Source of the DNA: Candidatus Thiosymbion ectosymbiont of Robbea hypermnestra
GTDB lineage: Bacteria; Pseudomonadota; Gammaproteobacteria; Chromatiales; Chromatiaceae
NCBI GenBank assembly: GCA_020443945.1
Contig: JAIZWN010000769.1
Location: 1-8,798, forward strand
Length of the DNA: 8,798 nucleotides
Direction: 5' to 3'
A program made the translations under genes and the position numbers. Under the pieces are notes generated by a model. It did no database searches. It saw only the letters and a program-made list of their open reading frames with translations, and had not been told where the DNA came from. Of the stretch, positions 6,630 to 8,798 are shown in pieces (position 1 is the stretch's first letter; each line of letters begins with the position of its first letter).

Positions 6630-7754
6630 ATGCGAGAAGAAACGACAATCACCAGGAAACTGGGAGAGGATAATTCTCGGGTAAAATCAATAACCATCCA
6701 TGGTCGAATTGTTTCAGAGCAATTTGAAAAATATGCAACTACCGACGATCTTCGACCCATATTCTTCTTGGGGGATTCACGAGAGCTTCTCCGGCAACTT
6801 CCAAGTCAATCCGTCGATTGTGCCGTAACATCACCCCCTTACTGGAGAAAACGACAATACGCTGAAGAAGGTATTGGCCTCGAAGAGAATTACAAGGATT
6901 ACATTACAGGCCTTTGTACAATCTTTCTTGAGCTGAAACGGGTCCTGAAGGATACAGGCTCATTCTGGTTGAATATCGGTGACTCATATAAAGCCAAACA
7001 GTTATTGGGTATTCCGTGGAGAGTGGCTTTTGAAATGAAAGACAATCAAGGATGGATTCTTCGTAATGAGGTGATCTGGAATAAAGTAAAGGGTGGCCCC
7101 GATAATGCGAAAGATAAACTAGGCAATGTGCACGAGCAGATATTTCATTTTGTCAAGAAATTGAAAGGCTATTACTATGATTCGGACGCCATACGTTCCA
7201 AACCTTCACAATCCAAAATTGTAAATGGCGCGGTTGTATCCGCCACCGGCGTAAGTGGTATCCGTTATAAACGACAAATCGAATTATCAACCGAACTGAC
7301 CCCGCAAGAAAAGAAAAACGCCTTCCAGACCCTGGATACAATACTTGAAGATATTCAGAAAGGTAAATTGTCCGACTTTCGAATGATTATTCGTGGTCAG
7401 CAGCGTACTACACACTCCGACTCCAAACAGTTATCAGGAAGAGCAAAGGAACTGCATGAAAAGGGATTCTACTTCTTGAAGTATCATCCGCATGGAAGTA
7501 AACCCCGTGATGTATGGGATATACTTCCCGAAGATACCCAGAAGCGTGAAAAGCATTTTGCGGCCTATCCGGAAGACTTGTGTAAGATTCCGATATTGGC
7601 AACCTGCCCTGAAGGCGGCATAGTTCTCGACCCTTTTGCGGGGACCGGAACCACTATGCTGGCCGCGAAACATTTGGGGAGAAAATCCGTAGGACTGGAA
7701 CTATCACGGGAATACATTGAAATTGCGCGTGAACGTTGCAATGTTCTCCTGTAA
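6630..7754 (+). CDS. beta-class DNA methyltransferase (probably N4-cytosine) of a type II R-M system
   Basis: This 374-residue modification enzyme transfers a methyl group from S-adenosylmethionine to an exocyclic amino group in DNA. The catalytic motif IV, TSPPYW (67-72), comes before the SAM-binding motif I, LDPFAGTGTT (333-342), which defines the beta order. The TSPPY form favours N4-cytosine over N6-adenine. HFAAYPEDL (309-317) is the motif X region just before motif I, and RDVWDILPED (293-302) is typical of this group. The probable target-recognition region is the variable part at about 190-290. Residues 1-43 form an N-terminal extension. The ATG has no close ribosome site: AGAAGG (6607-6612) is 17 bases away. 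A NotI-like endonuclease begins nine bases after the stop. Base composition is far lower in G+C than the rnf genes, indicating transfer. Confidence 0.93.
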   Translation: MREETTITRKLGEDNSRVKSITIHGRIVSEQFEKYATTDDLRPIFFLGDSRELLRQLPSQSVDCAVTSPPYWRKRQYAEEGIGLEENYKDYITGLCTIFLELKRVLKDTGSFWLNIGDSYKAKQLLGIPWRVAFEMKDNQGWILRNEVIWNKVKGGPDNAKDKLGNVHEQIFHFVKKLKGYYYDSDAIRSKPSQSKIVNGAVVSATGVSGIRYKRQIELSTELTPQEKKNAFQTLDTILEDIQKGKLSDFRMIIRGQQRTTHSDSKQLSGRAKELHEKGFYFLKYHPHGSKPRDVWDILPEDTQKREKHFAAYPEDLCKIPILATCPEGGIVLDPFAGTGTTMLAAKHLGRKSVGLELSREYIEIARERCNVLL

Positions 7755-7763
7755 GAAACAACA

Positions 7764-8615
7764 ATGAGCAAAATTATCGAACTCTTCGGGCACGGTATCC
7801 AATCCGTTTCTGAAAGTGATTGGAGCAACATCATTCAGGAGCAGCGTTGTTTATATACCAACACCAAGTGCTTCAAGGTTCGAAAAAGCGAACCGGAAAT
7901 TTCCATTGGGACATGTACTGTCAATCACGGAAAGGGGACCAAGAATATTATTATTTGCCCTCGTCGATTACTTCAAAACAATCAAGTCTTTACCGATTGC
8001 ATCCATCTATTGATGAAGCATGAACCGGGAAATGAATTCCATATCGTACCTGAAGTCAGTATTCCCGGCGGCAGCGTCGATTACTTCCTCGTCTCAGTAA
8101 AGAATAAGAAGGTTAGGGATTTTGTCGGCATAGAATTCCAAACACTGGATACCACGGGGACAATCTATCCTGAACGGCAAAGGCTATTGGGAGAACTTGG
8201 ATTTTACGTTGATGATGAGAATACCGATTCGACTAAGCCATTCGGTATAAACTGGAAGATGACAGCAAAGACCATCCTGGTTCAGCTTCATCATAAAATT
8301 GGGACATTCGAGCATATTGGAAAACACCTGGTTCTCATCATACAAGACTACTTACTCGATTACATGAAAAGGCAATTCAGCTTCGGTCACTTATCCGAAC
8401 CGAGCGGAGTAGGTGATTCCATGCATATACATGCCTATTCATTGAAGCCGGAAGGTAGTTCTTGCAAACTCCATCTTGTTAAGCGGTTGAGCACTGACGC
8501 TGAAGGAATGGCAAGATGCCTGGGATTACGCGCAGAAACAAAGGTGGAATTGGAAGAAATTATTAAAAGCATAGAATCCAAGTTGTCTGACGCGACCTTG
8601 CTTTCAATTGTATAG
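7764..8615 (+). CDS. NotI-family type II restriction endonuclease (compact)
   Basis: The 283-residue product resembles NotI (383 residues as recalled). IIELFGHGI (4-12) matches NotI's AEFFGHRV. Four cysteines follow with NotI-like spacing and context: C29, C36, C51 in GTCTVN and C65 in IICPRRLL (NotI: GVCVVN and LVCPNRAL). In NotI four cysteines bind iron. The PD-(D/E)XK core is the NotI variant: SVDYFL with D106, then GIEFQTLD with E124 and Q126 (NotI: SFDWTL and LEIQTMD). The later helix, NWKMTAKTILVQLHHKIG, also matches NotI's VFKRTFYQMAYKFA. The protein lacks about 100 residues relative to NotI, so the recognition site may differ. It should act on DNA protected by the adjacent methyltransferase, with which it is probably co-transcribed; the nine-base gap suggests coupling. 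No controller protein gene is visible. Low G+C indicates acquisition. Confidence 0.85.
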   Translation: MSKIIELFGHGIQSVSESDWSNIIQEQRCLYTNTKCFKVRKSEPEISIGTCTVNHGKGTKNIIICPRRLLQNNQVFTDCIHLLMKHEPGNEFHIVPEVSIPGGSVDYFLVSVKNKKVRDFVGIEFQTLDTTGTIYPERQRLLGELGFYVDDENTDSTKPFGINWKMTAKTILVQLHHKIGTFEHIGKHLVLIIQDYLLDYMKRQFSFGHLSEPSGVGDSMHIHAYSLKPEGSSCKLHLVKRLSTDAEGMARCLGLRAETKVELEEIIKSIESKLSDATLLSIV

Positions 8616-8651
8616 GATTCTCAATCTGCCTTTGTGGTTCAAAACCAAAAG

Positions 8652-8720
8652 TGGTGCAGGCCCAAAATTGGTTGCGTGTTCCCCGAAGCGGGTAAGCTGG
8701 TCGAGGTGACCCATGCCTAA
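8652..8720 (+). pseudogene. possible 3' remnant of an interrupted gene
   Basis: The frame reads WCRPKIGCVFPEAGKLVEVTHA followed by TAA (8718-8720) and has a higher G+C composition than the endonuclease before it. It is in the same frame as the endonuclease, but the TAG at 8613-8615 separates them and the endonuclease already has a complete fold. The stop overlaps an ATG at 8713, as co-transcribed genes often do. It could be the tail of a gene cut by the cassette, or chance; no family was recognised. Confidence 0.22.
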
Positions 8721-8798
8721 ATGTCAGGTCCCGGATGATTACGAGGGATTTTTTTAAAGAGCTGGGGTTTTTTCGCGTGCCAAGCTTGGAGCATTTGG
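8713..8798 (+). pseudogene. 5' part of an unidentified gene, frame broken at a T7 run
   Basis: From ATG 8713 the frame reads MPKCQVPDDYEGFF and then meets TAA directly after a run of seven T (8749-8755). Beyond the run another frame stays open to the window end as KELGFFRVPSLEHL. With six T the two halves would join smoothly. The alternative is a separate start at ATG 8735 (MITRDFFKELGFF...), preceded by AGG at six bases. Both readings are too short to identify. The break could be a real mutation, a homopolymer sequencing error or a slippage site such as some insertion-sequence transposase genes use. Confidence 0.3.

Noticed and set aside
8729..8755. Intrinsic terminator for the R-M genes (TCCC...GGGA followed by T7)
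   Set aside because: The stem is only four good pairs with a 12-base loop, too weak to call; the T-run is better discussed as a possible slippage or frameshift site.

Overview
The first ~6.4 kb is very G+C-rich (about two thirds or more by eye), all on the + strand, and carries a typical gammaproteobacterial set: a full-length YhdP/AsmA-like envelope protein, SmpB, and RnfD and RnfG. This points to a high-G+C gammaproteobacterium, possibly a Chromatiales/Ectothiorhodospira-type sulfur bacterium; the genus cannot be fixed from this window. From about 6,450 the composition drops sharply (well under half G+C by eye) and codon use changes. This marks a horizontally acquired cassette.

Layout. 79-4053: yhdP, whose stop codon lies inside a nested inverted repeat (4036-4080). 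4132-4608: smpB. 4609-4746: a leader with overlapping, mutually exclusive hairpins. 4747-5760: rnfD with a TTG start. 5757-6437: rnfG, joined to rnfD by an ATGA overlap. 6438-6629: an intergenic stretch with a degenerate 9-bp tandem repeat, a 76-bp palindromic (MITE/REP-like) element and a strong intrinsic-terminator hairpin inside it. 6630-7754: a beta-class, probably N4-cytosine, DNA methyltransferase. 7764-8615: a compact restriction endonuclease of the NotI family, recognised by its N-terminal four-cysteine metal site and its D...ExQ active site. 8616-8798: mixed-composition DNA that looks like the far edge of the island, with a possible 3' remnant of one gene overlapping the start of another that is broken or shifted at a T7 run.

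The upstream genes are housekeeping: YhdP in phospholipid transport to the outer membrane, SmpB in tmRNA ribosome rescue, and RnfD/RnfG as two flavin-bearing membrane subunits of the Rnf complex. It is odd that rnfD and rnfG lack rnfA, B, C and E next to them: smpB is directly upstream, and downstream there is only the palindromic element and the foreign cassette. The methyltransferase and endonuclease form a two-gene type II restriction-modification unit with no visible controller gene. The endonuclease, a short and divergent NotI relative whose specificity cannot be read from sequence, is the most interesting item.
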